Positions 9,089 through 17,332 of a stretch of 32,496 nucleotides of DNA are shown here, piece after piece (the stretch's first letter is position 1; each line of letters starts with the position of its first letter). The notes beneath the pieces are model-generated. The model saw only the letters and a list, made by a program, of their open reading frames with translations, was not told the origin of the DNA and ran no database searches. Location: positions 1 to 32,496 of the forward strand of contig JAOATP010000223.1 in the NCBI GenBank assembly GCA_030158185.1. Reading direction: 5' to 3'. This stretch comes from Propionicimonas sp. (GTDB taxonomy: Bacteria > Actinomycetota > Actinomycetes > Propionibacteriales > Propionibacteriaceae). Position numbers and translations under genes: made by a program.

Positions 9089-9844
9089 TTGAAGAACACA
9101 GCGCGGCTCCCCGTTGCACTGGTCACGGGCGGCGGTCGGGGCATCGGCGCAGCCACCAGCGGGCTACTCGCGCAGCAGGGCTGGGCCGTCCTCGTGACCG
9201 ACGTCGACGCAGCGGCGGCCGCCCAAGTGGCGGATGAGATCATCGCTGCCGGAGGCACTGCCGTCGCCGTTCAGGGCGACGTGGCCAGTCCCGCCGACTG
9301 GCAGCGACTGGTGTCCACAGCACACCTGCACCTCGGACCGATCAGTGGGTTGGTCGCCAATGCGGCGCACAACGACACCGCTGCCGTCGACGAGTTGCCG
9401 GAGAGTTCCTGGAACACCATCATCCGGGTGAATCTCTCCGGGACCTTCAACGGAATCCAGGCCTGCCTGCCGGACTTGCGGGCCACCTCGGGCAGCATCG
9501 TCGTCGTCTCCTCGGTCCACGCCAGGTTCGGCATCCCGATGCACGCGGCCTACGCAGCAACCAAGTCCGGGCTCGAAGGCCTGACCCGACAACTCGCCGT
9601 CGAGCTCGGGCCGAACATCCGCGTCAACGCCGTGCGTCCGGGGCCGGTGTTCACCGCCGCATGGAGCGAGTTGTCGGAATTCGACCGACAACGGACCGTC
9701 AACGCGACTGTCATTGGCCGGATGGGGACGCCGATCGAGATTGCCCGCCCGCTCGCCTTTCTTCTGAGCAACGACAGCAGTTTCATCACCGGCGCCGTGC
9801 TCACCGTCGACGGCGGTTGGAGCGTCGCGAAGGACTCGGCATGA
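9089..9844 (+). CDS. SDR-family dehydrogenase, probable NAD-dependent galactose 1-dehydrogenase
   Basis: Classical short-chain dehydrogenase of 251 residues. It shows TGGGRGIG (13-20), D38 after the second strand (NAD rather than NADP preference), NAA at 91-93, S141/S142, and the catalytic pair Y155-x3-K159 in YAATK. A conserved C-terminal NDSSFITGAVLTVDGGW closes the fold. The start is TTG at 9089, about ten bases after GGGAG; no ATG or GTG in frame is better placed. The stop overlaps the aldolase ATG by four bases. As first gene of a run with lactonase, kinase and aldolase it fits the galactose to galactonolactone step. SDR specificity is not readable from motifs, so this is context inference. 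Confidence 0.85.
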   Translation: MKNTARLPVALVTGGGRGIGAATSGLLAQQGWAVLVTDVDAAAAAQVADEIIAAGGTAVAVQGDVASPADWQRLVSTAHLHLGPISGLVANAAHNDTAAVDELPESSWNTIIRVNLSGTFNGIQACLPDLRATSGSIVVVSSVHARFGIPMHAAYAATKSGLEGLTRQLAVELGPNIRVNAVRPGPVFTAAWSELSEFDRQRTVNATVIGRMGTPIEIARPLAFLLSNDSSFITGAVLTVDGGWSVAKDSA

Positions 9845-10491
9845 TCAACCTGACGCCCGCCGAGTTCAGGGATGCGCTGCGCCAAGAGCGCCTCGTCGCC
9901 ATCCTGCGCGGGCCTGACCCGCGCGCGGTGGCGCACGCGGGCCGCGTCCTGGTGGAGTGCGGGGTGCGCATTCTGGAGGTCTCGCTCAGCTCGGCCGACG
10001 CGCTGGCATCCCTCGAGGAACTCGCCCAAGCCTTCGCGGACAGCGATGCCCTCCTTGGCGCCGGGACCGTCATCGCCCCGGGCGATGCTGCCCGGTGCCG
10101 CGACGCTGGCGCGGTGTTCGCGGTGACGCCCGCCCTCGGACCGGGTCTGCAGGAATCGGTCGACCTGGGCCTTCCCGTCCTGGCCGGTGCGCTAACACCC
10201 ACCGAGGTGCTCGCGGCATACCGTGCGGGCGCGAGCGCGGTGAAGGTCTTCCCGGCCTCGGTCTTCGGCCCCGGCTACCTCACAGCCCTGGCCGCCCCCT
10301 TCCCCGACGTGCCGCTGGTCGCGGTCGGGGGCGTCGCGGCAGCAGATGTCCGGGCCTATCTCGACGCCGGAGCCCTCGCCGTCGGGGTGGCCTCGCCGCT
10401 GCTCGGTGATGCACCGGCAGGGGGCGATCTGGACGCGCTGCGGTCGCGCGCCTCGGCGTTCCTGTCCCACGTGCGGGTCTGCCGTGGCTGA
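9841..10491 (+). CDS. dgoA: 2-dehydro-3-deoxy-6-phosphogalactonate aldolase (KDPG/KDPGal aldolase family)
   Basis: Class I aldolase of 216 residues that cleaves KDPGal (or KDPG) to pyruvate and glyceraldehyde 3-phosphate. Visible residues are R23 in AILRG, the base E46 in ILEVSL, GAGTV at 73-77, and the Schiff-base lysine K135 in AVKVFPAS, followed by a phosphate-binding VAVGGV loop. The ATG at 9841 overlaps the dehydrogenase stop (ATGA), and the kinase gene begins inside its last codons. Neighbouring galactonate dehydratase and beta-galactosidase favour the galacto-epimer; the sequence motif itself does not separate KDPG from KDPGal. Confidence 0.92.
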   Translation: MINLTPAEFRDALRQERLVAILRGPDPRAVAHAGRVLVECGVRILEVSLSSADALASLEELAQAFADSDALLGAGTVIAPGDAARCRDAGAVFAVTPALGPGLQESVDLGLPVLAGALTPTEVLAAYRAGASAVKVFPASVFGPGYLTALAAPFPDVPLVAVGGVAAADVRAYLDAGALAVGVASPLLGDAPAGGDLDALRSRASAFLSHVRVCRG

Positions 10492-11443
10492 CCAGGTCGA
10501 TGCCCTCTGCATCGGCGAGACGATGGTGGCCCTGCGTTCGAGGGGACTCCTCTCCCTCGGCGCGCCGCTCACTCCGGCCATCGCCGGCGCCGAGAGCAAC
10601 GTGGCCATCGCGCTGAGTCGCCTGGGGCACCACGCCGCCTGGTGTGGGGTTGTCGGTGCCGATCAAGCGGGCGCCCTCGTCCTGCGGACGCTGCGGGCCG
10701 AGGGGGTTGACCTGCGCTGTGTCCGACGCGAGCCGGCCGCGGCGACCGGGCTCATGGTCCGTGAGGAACGCCTGCCCGGAGTGGTCCGCGTCGACTACCA
10801 CCGGCGCGGATCCGCCGGGTCGCGGCTCGACCTCACCGACGTCGACCGGGCCCTGCGCACCCTCCAACCGCGTGTCGTCCATGTCACCGGAATCAGCCTG
10901 GCCATCTCGCAACAGGCCCGAGCCGCCGTGATCGGGGCCGTGCGTGCTGCGCGCGAGCTCGGCGCCACGGTCAGCCTCGACGTCAACCATCGCCGACGGC
11001 TCTGGACCGACGGCGAGGCCTCGGCTGCCCTGGCGCCCTTGCTGCCCGACATCGACATCCTCGTCGGCTCCGTTGACGAGTTGGCCCTCCTGGCGCCCTC
11101 CACCCTGGAGGACGGCTCGGATGCCGCAGCCGAGCTGCTCACGCTCGGACCAGCCGAGGTGGTCGTCAAGCGCGGCGCCCACGGGGCGAGCGCCTTCACC
11201 CTGGGCGAGAGCCACCACCTGCCGGCCCACCAGATCACGCTGGTCGACCCGGTCGGTGCCGGTGATGCGTTCACCGCTGGGTATCTCTCCGGCCGACTGG
11301 ACGGCCTGCCAGTCCGCGAGGCGCTCGCCCGAGCCAACTTGCTGGGTGGGTTCGCGGCAGCGTCCGACGGCGACTGGGAGGGGTTACCGACGCGCGAGGA
11401 GTTCGCGCTACTCGCGCTGGCAGACGGCGAGGCGGTGCGATGA
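10484..11443 (+). CDS. PfkB-family sugar kinase, probable 2-keto-3-deoxygalactonate/gluconate kinase
   Basis: Ribokinase-like enzyme of 319 residues, expected to phosphorylate KDGal before aldol cleavage. It opens with ALCIGETMVAL and AGAESNVAIALSRLG, contains SLDVNHR near 165 and ends with the PfkB signature DPVGAGDAF (255-263), in which D261 is the catalytic base. The GTG at 10484 overlaps the aldolase by eight bases and gives the family N-terminus; the longer frame has no homology. The classical enterobacterial DgoK belongs to another family, so this is a non-homologous replacement of the KdgK type. Its stop overlaps the lactonase start (ATGA). Confidence 0.9.
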   Translation: MADQVDALCIGETMVALRSRGLLSLGAPLTPAIAGAESNVAIALSRLGHHAAWCGVVGADQAGALVLRTLRAEGVDLRCVRREPAAATGLMVREERLPGVVRVDYHRRGSAGSRLDLTDVDRALRTLQPRVVHVTGISLAISQQARAAVIGAVRAARELGATVSLDVNHRRRLWTDGEASAALAPLLPDIDILVGSVDELALLAPSTLEDGSDAAAELLTLGPAEVVVKRGAHGASAFTLGESHHLPAHQITLVDPVGAGDAFTAGYLSGRLDGLPVREALARANLLGGFAAASDGDWEGLPTREEFALLALADGEAVR

Positions 11444-12309
11444 GAGGCGGGAGCGTCATGGCCGGCCCATGGGAGGCCTTCGGACCCGACCGGCTGGAGT
11501 TGGGCGAAGGAGCCCGGATCTTCTCCGGGCGCCTGCACTACGTCGACCTGCTCCAGGGGCGGGTCTTCGCCACCGACGCACGCCCCGGAGCGGCGATCGA
11601 GGTCCTCGCCGACCTTGCATGGCCCGTCGGGGCGGTTGCGCCCGACCGGGACGGCCACCTCATCGCCGCAGTGGACCGCGGCGTGGCTCGGCTGACCGAC
11701 GGCGGCGTCTCAGCCTGGCTCGGTATGCCGTTCGAGAGTGCCGCGCACCGGCTGCGCGTCAACGATGCCGTGACCGATCCCCACCACCGGTTTTGGGTCG
11801 GCGCCATGGCCTGGGACGCCACCCCGGGCGCCGGGCGACTGGTCACCGTCCACCCCGACGGCACGATCACCGCCGCGGTCGACGGGCTCACCATCCCGAA
11901 CGGTCCTGCCTTCTCCGACGACGGACGCACCATGTACCTCGCGGACTCCGCGAAGGTGACCCTGTTCGTCTTCGACGTGGACCACCGCAGCGGCGAGCTC
12001 TCCCGCAGGCGCGTCTTTGCGACGCTGACCGACGGGAGCCCGGACGGGATGACCGTCGACAGCGAGGGCCATCTCTGGGTCGCCGTGTGGGGCGCGGCCT
12101 GCCTGCACCGCTACCGTCCGGACGGCAGCCTCGCCGAGAGAATCCCGGTTCCGGCGCGCCAGCCGACGAGCGTTGCGCTCACGTCCGAGCCACCGTATGC
12201 CGCCGTGGTGACCACAGCCACCTATGGGCTCGACCCACGCGACGAGGACGGTCGCACCCTCGTCGCCCCGGTGCGCGTCGGCGGCCGACCGACACCGCAC
12301 TTCGGCTGA
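11440..12309 (+). CDS. SMP-30/gluconolactonase-family lactonase, probable galactonolactonase
   Basis: Six-bladed beta-propeller of 289 residues that hydrolyses sugar lactones to acids. Metal ligands are visible as E23 (LELGEGARI), N154 (IPNGPAFSDDG) and D202 (PDGMTVDSEGHLWVAVWG), with the substrate-site pair R106/N108 in RLRVNDAV. The ATG at 11440 overlaps the kinase stop by four bases. A second ATG at 11458 has GGGAG four bases before it and could be used instead, shortening the protein by six residues. It would turn galactonolactone, made by the dehydrogenase, into galactonate for the dehydratase at the left edge. It is the last gene of the plus-strand run. Confidence 0.9.
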   Translation: MRGGSVMAGPWEAFGPDRLELGEGARIFSGRLHYVDLLQGRVFATDARPGAAIEVLADLAWPVGAVAPDRDGHLIAAVDRGVARLTDGGVSAWLGMPFESAAHRLRVNDAVTDPHHRFWVGAMAWDATPGAGRLVTVHPDGTITAAVDGLTIPNGPAFSDDGRTMYLADSAKVTLFVFDVDHRSGELSRRRVFATLTDGSPDGMTVDSEGHLWVAVWGAACLHRYRPDGSLAERIPVPARQPTSVALTSEPPYAAVVTTATYGLDPRDEDGRTLVAPVRVGGRPTPHFG

Positions 12310-12321
12310 CCTACCCGTCAG
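12306..12321. terminator. Short hairpin covering both stop codons of convergent genes
   Basis: CTGAC (12306-12310) and GTCAG (12317-12321) flank a six-base loop. The TGA of the lactonase and the TGA of the convergent FadR-type gene both lie in the arms. The stem is only five pairs, so it is a weak terminator at best. Confidence 0.3.
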
Positions 12322-13019
12322 ACCTGCTCGCCTGCCACGCTCGTCATCGCCCGGGTCACGTCCGCCGCCGAGCGGCTCAGCAGAGCACGCATCGCCGCCT
12401 CGGCTGCGGCCCCGTCACGACGTCCGATCGCCGCAACCACGGCCGCGTGCTCCTGCACCGCGTCGGCGGTGATCGCCGCGTGAACGAGGCGGTCACGCTC
12501 CCGCAGCCCGCCCTCGACCAGTGGCGCCAGCGACTCGAGCAGTTCGTTGTGCGCCGCCCTGAGCACCGCCCGGTGGAACGACAGGTCCGCCGCGATGTGC
12601 TCCTCCGGACTCGCAGCCGACCGCATGGCCCGCAACGCCTCGGTCAACCCGGCCAGGTCTGCCTCGACGTGTTCCGTGGCCGCCCGGCGCGCTGCCAGCG
12701 GCTCCACCGCCAGACGGAGATCGAAGACCTGATCAAGGAACCGCACGTCGGCCCCGTGGCTGAACCGCCAACGGAGCACATCACCATCCAGCATCTGCCA
12801 CCGGGAGCGCGCTGACACGGTGGTCCCCCGTCGGGGCCGCGCGTCCACCAGTCCTTTGGATCCCAGCGCGCGGAACACCTCTCGGACGACCGTCCGGCTC
12901 ACCCCGAACTGCTCCCCTAGCGCGATCGGGTCCAGGGCGGTCCCGGGCTCAACAGTGCCGAGGACGATGTTGCGTCCGAGCGAATGGAGCATTCGATCGA
13001 ACGCGCCGCCTTCAAGCAT
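12318..13019 (-). CDS. GntR/FadR-subfamily regulator (DgoR-like)
   Basis: Transcription factor of 233 residues. The N-terminal winged helix (about 5-75) contains PIALGEQFGVSRTVVREVFRALGSKGLV and RPRRGTTV; the C-terminal all-helical FCD ligand domain (about 95-220) has D145-x3-H149 and H191. The usual last metal histidine (RAHL in many members) reads RALL here, with L213, so metal or ligand binding may be altered. Overall form matches galactonate repressors of the DgoR type, which sit beside galactonate genes. The gene is convergent with the lactonase. The ATG at 13019 has a TAAGTT -10 box six bases upstream, suggesting a leaderless mRNA. Confidence 0.88.
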   Translation of the reverse strand: MLEGGAFDRMLHSLGRNIVLGTVEPGTALDPIALGEQFGVSRTVVREVFRALGSKGLVDARPRRGTTVSARSRWQMLDGDVLRWRFSHGADVRFLDQVFDLRLAVEPLAARRAATEHVEADLAGLTEALRAMRSAASPEEHIAADLSFHRAVLRAAHNELLESLAPLVEGGLRERDRLVHAAITADAVQEHAAVVAAIGRRDGAAAEAAMRALLSRSAADVTRAMTSVAGEQV

Positions 13020-13025
13020 GAGCCC

Positions 13026-13031
13026 AACTTA
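13026..13031 (-). promoter_or_regulatory. -10 box of the FadR-type gene (leaderless)
   Basis: TAAGTT on the minus strand lies six bases before the ATG at 13019, so transcription would start at the ATG. No good -35 box is visible. Confidence 0.4.
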
Positions 13032-13083
13032 ACCTGCCTGGCCGACGCGACCACGGTGGATCAGGCTGTGGTTGTATGAATCG

Positions 13084-14274
13084 GTGCCCACTACTGCCGC
13101 CGATCGCATTGCCCGCTTGCTGCACGAGCACCCCCTCATCGACGGCCACAACGACCTCCCGTGGGCGGCCCGCGAGCTCGCGGCATACGACCTGGACGTC
13201 CTGGACCTGACCCACCCGGTGGCGACGACCTGCACAGACCTGCCGCGGTTGCGCGCCGGCGGTCTCGGCGGCCAGTTCTGGTCGGTCTTCGTGCCCGGCA
13301 CCCTGCCCGATGACGAGGCCGTCGCCGCGACCCTCGAACAGATCGCCTTCGTGCAGGCCATGACCAGCAGGTATGCCGCGCACCTCACCCTCGCGCGCAC
13401 CGCGGACGAGGTCGAGCGCGCTCATGCGCAGGGTCAGGTGGCCTCACTCATGGGGGCCGAGGGCGGGCAGTCAATCGGCTGCTCGCTCGACACCCTGCGG
13501 CACCTAGCCGATCTCGGCGTCGGCTACCTCACCCTCACCCACAACCAGCACGTCCCTTGGGCCGATTCAGCCACCGAGCCGCCGCGGCTCGGTGGGCTGT
13601 CGGCCTTCGGTCGGGAGGTGGTTCGCGAGTGCAATCGGCTCGGCGTGCTCGTCGACCTCTCGCACGTCTCCCCCGGCACGATGCGCGACGCGCTGGCGAC
13701 GACGGCCGCGCCGGTGATCTTCAGCCACTCCAGCGCCTTTGCGCAGACCGCCCACGTGCGCAACGTGCCCGACGACGTCCTGGGCCTACTCCCAGGCAAC
13801 GGCGGCGTGTGCATGGTGACCTTTGTGCCGGAGTTCGTCAATGACTCGGTCCGCCAGTGGACCGACGCGGCGGGTGAAGACGCGAGCGCAGAGGGCGTGG
13901 ACCGGCTCGACTACGCCGCGTTCACGGCATACCTCAAGGAACGCGTCCGGCACGACCCCAAACCGGACGCGACGATCGACGACGTGGTGCGGCACATCGA
14001 GCACGTCCGCGAGGTGGCCGGGATCGACCACGTCGGCTTGGGCGGAGACTTCGACGGGACTGACACCTATCCGGTGGGGCTGGCCGACGTGGCGGGCTAC
14101 CCGGCGCTGCTCGCGACGCTGGCCGACCGCGGGTGGTCGGACGGGGAGTTGCGCGCCCTGACCGGGGGGAACGTCCTGCGGGTGATGCGGGCCGGCGAAG
14201 GCGTGGCCCGACAGGCGCAGCGAGAGCGCGGCCCGTCGCAGGCGACCTTCGACGACCTCGATCGCCCGGTCTGA
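13084..14274 (+). CDS. Membrane dipeptidase-like enzyme (peptidase M19)
   Basis: Zinc dipeptidase of the renal dipeptidase family, 396 residues. It has D20-G-H22-N-D24 (DGHNDLPWA), the bridging E126 in LMGAEGGQSIG, H194 in LVDLSHVSPG, H215 in VIFSHSSA, and the late GIDHVGLGGDFDG motif with its aspartates: the complete active site. No signal peptide is present, so it is probably cytoplasmic. The GTG at 13084 is the chosen start; a TTG at 13072 in the same frame is possible and neither has a clear ribosome site. It is divergent from the FadR-type gene. Substrate is unknown; family members cleave dipeptides, often with D-residues at the C-terminal position. Confidence 0.9.
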   Translation: MPTTAADRIARLLHEHPLIDGHNDLPWAARELAAYDLDVLDLTHPVATTCTDLPRLRAGGLGGQFWSVFVPGTLPDDEAVAATLEQIAFVQAMTSRYAAHLTLARTADEVERAHAQGQVASLMGAEGGQSIGCSLDTLRHLADLGVGYLTLTHNQHVPWADSATEPPRLGGLSAFGREVVRECNRLGVLVDLSHVSPGTMRDALATTAAPVIFSHSSAFAQTAHVRNVPDDVLGLLPGNGGVCMVTFVPEFVNDSVRQWTDAAGEDASAEGVDRLDYAAFTAYLKERVRHDPKPDATIDDVVRHIEHVREVAGIDHVGLGGDFDGTDTYPVGLADVAGYPALLATLADRGWSDGELRALTGGNVLRVMRAGEGVARQAQRERGPSQATFDDLDRPV

Positions 14275-14322
14275 GTTCGTTGACCGCTTTGCCTCAGGTT
14301 CCTGCGGCTGACCGAGACGAGT

Positions 14323-14350
14323 GGGGCCCCGGCCACATGGCCGGGGCCCC
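14323..14350 (+). terminator. Strong GC-rich hairpin after the M19 dipeptidase gene
   Basis: A perfect 12-base-pair stem (14323-14334 with 14339-14350, GGGGCCCCGGCC) closes a four-base ACAT loop and is followed by TCTTCGTT. It lies 49 bases after the dipeptidase stop. Because it is symmetric it could also stop ftsK transcripts coming from the other side. Confidence 0.75.
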
Positions 14351-14382
14351 TCTTCGTTGCACCGACCACGCCGAGTGCGCGA

Positions 14383-14426
14383 CGGAGTGCGTTCAAGGGG
14401 GTGATCACCCCACCCATCGCACTCCG
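14383..14426 (-). terminator. Nested inverted repeats after ftsK
   Basis: Outer nine-base arms CGGAGTGCG (14383-14391) and CGCACTCCG (14418-14426) enclose a perfect 14-base palindrome GGGGTGATCACCCC (14398-14411). It begins 15 bases past the ftsK stop on the minus strand. With the hairpin at 14323-14350 it forms a double terminator between the convergent genes. The inner palindrome could alternatively be a protein-binding site. Confidence 0.5.
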
Positions 14427-14440
14427 TGCCGCGCTCAGAG

Positions 14441-17206
14441 TCAGCCGCGGCCGGTGAGTTCCCAGGCGTCGCCGCCCTCGTCCTCATCCCAGCCGGGCAC
14501 GTCCTCGGAGCCGGCCAGCGGGTCGCTCGGATAGCGTCCGCCCGCCTGCGCCTTGGTGTGGGCGTCGCCGTCCAGCACGTATGCCGTGTCGCCGCTGTCG
14601 CCGTCCACCACGCCCGGCACGCCTTCGGGCACCCAGGCCTCGGCCGGGACATCCTCACCGCGCAGGAGCGCGAGGGTCGTGGGCAGGTCATCGGGCTTGA
14701 CGAGGACCTCGCGCGCCTTGGAGCCCTCCGACGGCCCGACGATGCCGCGGGACTCCAGCAGATCCATGAGCCGACCGGCCTTGGCGAAGCCGACCCGCAA
14801 CTTGCGCTGCAGCATCGACGTCGACCCGAACTGCGTCGTCACGACGAGCTCGGCCGCCTGCAGCAGCACCTCGAGGTCATCCCCGATGTCGTCCTCGACC
14901 TGACGGCTGGCGGCCACCGGAACAACGACGTCCTCGCGGTACTGCGGCTGCAGTTGCAGCGTGACGGCCTTGACCACACCGTGGATCTCCGACTCGGTCA
15001 CCCAGGCACCCTGGACACGCATCGGTTTGGAGGTCCCCATCGGCAGGAACAGTGCGTCGCCCTGACCCACCAGCTTCTCGGCGCCGGGCTGGTCGAGCAC
15101 GACCCGGCTATCGGCCAGGGACGAGGTGGCGAACGCCATCCGGGAGGGCACGTTGGCCTTGATGAGGCCCGTGACGACATCGACGCTGGGGCGCTGGGTA
15201 GCCAGGACCAGGTGGATGCCGGCTGCCCGCGCCAATTGGGTGATCCGGACGATCGACTCTTCGACGTCCCGAGGCGCGACCATCATGAGGTCGGCCAACT
15301 CGTCGACGATGATCAGCAGGTAGGGGTAGGGCGTGATGACCCGCTCACTGCCGGGCAGCGGGGTCACCTTGCCGGTGCGCACCGCCTTGTTGAAGTCGTC
15401 GATGTGCTTGAACCCGAAGCTGGCCAGGTCGTCATAGCGCTGGTCCATCTCGCGCACGACCCATTGCAGCGCCTCGGCCGCCTTCTTGGGGTTGGTGATG
15501 ATCGGCGTGATGAGGTGCGGAATCCCCTCATAGGCGGTCAACTCCACGCGCTTGGGGTCCACGAGGATCATCCGGACCTCCTCAGGCGTGGCCCGCATGA
15601 GGATCGAGGTGATCATCGAGTTGACGAAGCTGCTCTTGCCCGAACCGGTCGCACCGGCGACGAGCAGGTGCGGCATCTTGGCGAGGTTGGCGATGACGTA
15701 CCCGCCCTCGACGTCCTTGCCGACCCCCATGACCATCGGGTGGTCGTTGGCCCGGGCGGTCTGGCTGCGCAGCACATCGCCCAGCGACACGGTCTCGCGG
15801 TCGGTGTTGGGGATCTCGATGCCGATCGCGGACTTGCCGGGGATCGGCGAGAGGATCCGCACGTCGGCCGACGCGACGGCATACGCGATGTTCTTGGACA
15901 ACGCGGTGACGCGCTCGACCTTGGTGGCCAGACCCAGCTCGACCTCGTAGCGCGTGACCGTCGGCCCACGGCTGAACCCGGTGACGGAGGCGTCGATCTC
16001 GAACTGCTCGAACACCTGGGTGAGCGACTCCACGACCCGATCGTTGGCCGCCGAACGCGCCTTGTGGGGTGCGCCAGGGGCCAACAGCGCGTTGTCGGGC
16101 AACACGTAGGCGATATCCCCGGCGAGCGACAACTGCTCCCCGCGCAGCGGCAGGGTACTGGTCGGCGGCGCGATGAGTTCCGCCTTGCGCTTGCCCGCGC
16201 CCGCTCCCCCACCCGCGCGGGTGGCCGGCTCGACCGGCGGTGCGTCGTGGGCGGTGGGATCGGTCGACTCGATGGCCGGCTCGGGCTCGGGACGTCGTTG
16301 CCCGGGCCGCAGCCCCTTGCGCCCGGCGCCCTCGCCCGGCGCCTCGGCGGCCTGCTCGAAGGCGTCATCGCCATCGCGCTTGGCAGCCAGGTCAATGACG
16401 GGCCGGCGCGAGCGCTTGGCCGCCCCCGTCGCGGCACCGTCGTCGGTTTCGGTCGGCGCCGGGGCCCGCCCGAGGATCCGGTCACGCACCTCACGCAACC
16501 GCTGCGGGATCATCCGCACCGGGGTCGCGGTGATGACAAGCAGCCCGAAAAGGCCGAGCATGAGCAGCAGAACGAGCGCCCCGACGGGCGAGACGGCGGC
16601 GGCCAGCGGGCTGGAGGCGAGGAAGCCGAAGATGCCTCCGGCTGCGCGCATTCCGTCGGCACCGGCCGGCGGCGTCGGTATGCCGTCCGCGAGGTGGGCG
16701 ATCCCGCAGGCGGCGAAGGTCAGGGTGAGAGTTCCGACGACGACCCGGTTGGTCGTCGCGTCGTCATCGGGAGCGCGAAGCAGCCGCAGGCCGAACACGA
16801 GCAGCACCAGCGGCAGGGCGTAGGCGATCCGTCCGAACGTCCCGGCGGCGACAGCGTGGACGACGTCGCCGATGACCCCCTGGAAGCCCCACCACTCACG
16901 CGCCGCAACGACGATCGCGACCGCGATGAGCAGGAAGCCGACACCGTCACGACGGTGCTCCGGCTCGAGTTCGGCGGCGGAGTGGCCAACCTTGCGGACG
17001 GCGCTGCCGGCGACGTGCGACACCCCGAGCCAGGCTCCGCGCACGGCCCGCAGCGGGAACGGCATACCGCCGCCCTTGGGCCGCCGCGAGGACCGGGGGG
17101 CGCGCCGGGGTGTGCCGGTGCGCGACCGGGGGTTTGCGGAGCGCGCGGACGTGCTCCGGGTGGTGGTCTGTGGGCGTGCGGACGCTCCAGACGGTCGTGT
17201 CGCCAT
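14441..17206 (-). CDS. ftsK: DNA translocase FtsK/SpoIIIE
   Basis: Septum-located ATPase that pumps chromosomal DNA during division. The 921-residue protein has a basic, Ser/Arg-rich N-tail (1-50), four membrane segments (about 85-250), an acidic/Pro linker (about 270-360), the alpha/beta RecA-like motor with Walker A GATGSGKSS (K524) and Walker B LLIIVDELADLMM (about 630-640), and the DNA-reading gamma winged helix (about 795-865, SMLQRKLRVGFAKAGRLMDLLESRGIVG). The start is the ATG at 17206: the frame extends upstream, but family proteins begin with this MATRPS-like tail, and a TAACCT -10 box sits seven bases before it. The linker is short, as in many actinobacteria. Confidence 0.96.
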   Translation of the reverse strand: MATRPSGASARPQTTTRSTSARSANPRSRTGTPRRAPRSSRRPKGGGMPFPLRAVRGAWLGVSHVAGSAVRKVGHSAAELEPEHRRDGVGFLLIAVAIVVAAREWWGFQGVIGDVVHAVAAGTFGRIAYALPLVLLVFGLRLLRAPDDDATTNRVVVGTLTLTFAACGIAHLADGIPTPPAGADGMRAAGGIFGFLASSPLAAAVSPVGALVLLLMLGLFGLLVITATPVRMIPQRLREVRDRILGRAPAPTETDDGAATGAAKRSRRPVIDLAAKRDGDDAFEQAAEAPGEGAGRKGLRPGQRRPEPEPAIESTDPTAHDAPPVEPATRAGGGAGAGKRKAELIAPPTSTLPLRGEQLSLAGDIAYVLPDNALLAPGAPHKARSAANDRVVESLTQVFEQFEIDASVTGFSRGPTVTRYEVELGLATKVERVTALSKNIAYAVASADVRILSPIPGKSAIGIEIPNTDRETVSLGDVLRSQTARANDHPMVMGVGKDVEGGYVIANLAKMPHLLVAGATGSGKSSFVNSMITSILMRATPEEVRMILVDPKRVELTAYEGIPHLITPIITNPKKAAEALQWVVREMDQRYDDLASFGFKHIDDFNKAVRTGKVTPLPGSERVITPYPYLLIIVDELADLMMVAPRDVEESIVRITQLARAAGIHLVLATQRPSVDVVTGLIKANVPSRMAFATSSLADSRVVLDQPGAEKLVGQGDALFLPMGTSKPMRVQGAWVTESEIHGVVKAVTLQLQPQYREDVVVPVAASRQVEDDIGDDLEVLLQAAELVVTTQFGSTSMLQRKLRVGFAKAGRLMDLLESRGIVGPSEGSKAREVLVKPDDLPTTLALLRGEDVPAEAWVPEGVPGVVDGDSGDTAYVLDGDAHTKAQAGGRYPSDPLAGSEDVPGWDEDEGGDAWELTGRG

Positions 17207-17213
17207 GATCCGG

Positions 17214-17219
17214 AGGTTA
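17214..17219 (-). promoter_or_regulatory. -10 box of ftsK (leaderless)
   Basis: TAACCT on the minus strand lies seven bases before the ATG at 17206. There is no purine-rich ribosome site before that ATG, in keeping with a leaderless mRNA. No clear -35 box. Confidence 0.4.
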
Positions 17220-17294
17220 CGCCACCAGCCACGCCAACCCCATGCGCCACACGCGTCACAGCCGCGAAATTCCGTCTCAGAACCCGGACCAGGC

Positions 17295-17324
17295 TTCACA
17301 GGCCGCATCACGTGCCGTTATCTT
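17295..17324 (+). promoter_or_regulatory. Promoter of the riboswitch-aminotransferase transcript
   Basis: A -35 box TTCACA (17295-17300) and a -10 box TATCTT (17319-17324) are 18 bases apart. The predicted start, A17331, is two bases before the first base of riboswitch stem P1, so the RNA would begin at the aptamer. Confidence 0.6.
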
Positions 17325-17332
17325 CTACCCAA

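Noticed and set aside
8799-9092. A 97-codon open frame in the divergent control region
   Set aside because: No ribosome site, no recognisable fold, and it overlaps the dehydrogenase start. The composition looks non-coding.
14323-14350. The perfect 12-pair hairpin as part of a mobile element end or attachment site
   Set aside because: No integrase, transposase or second copy is nearby, and the location between convergent genes fits a terminator.
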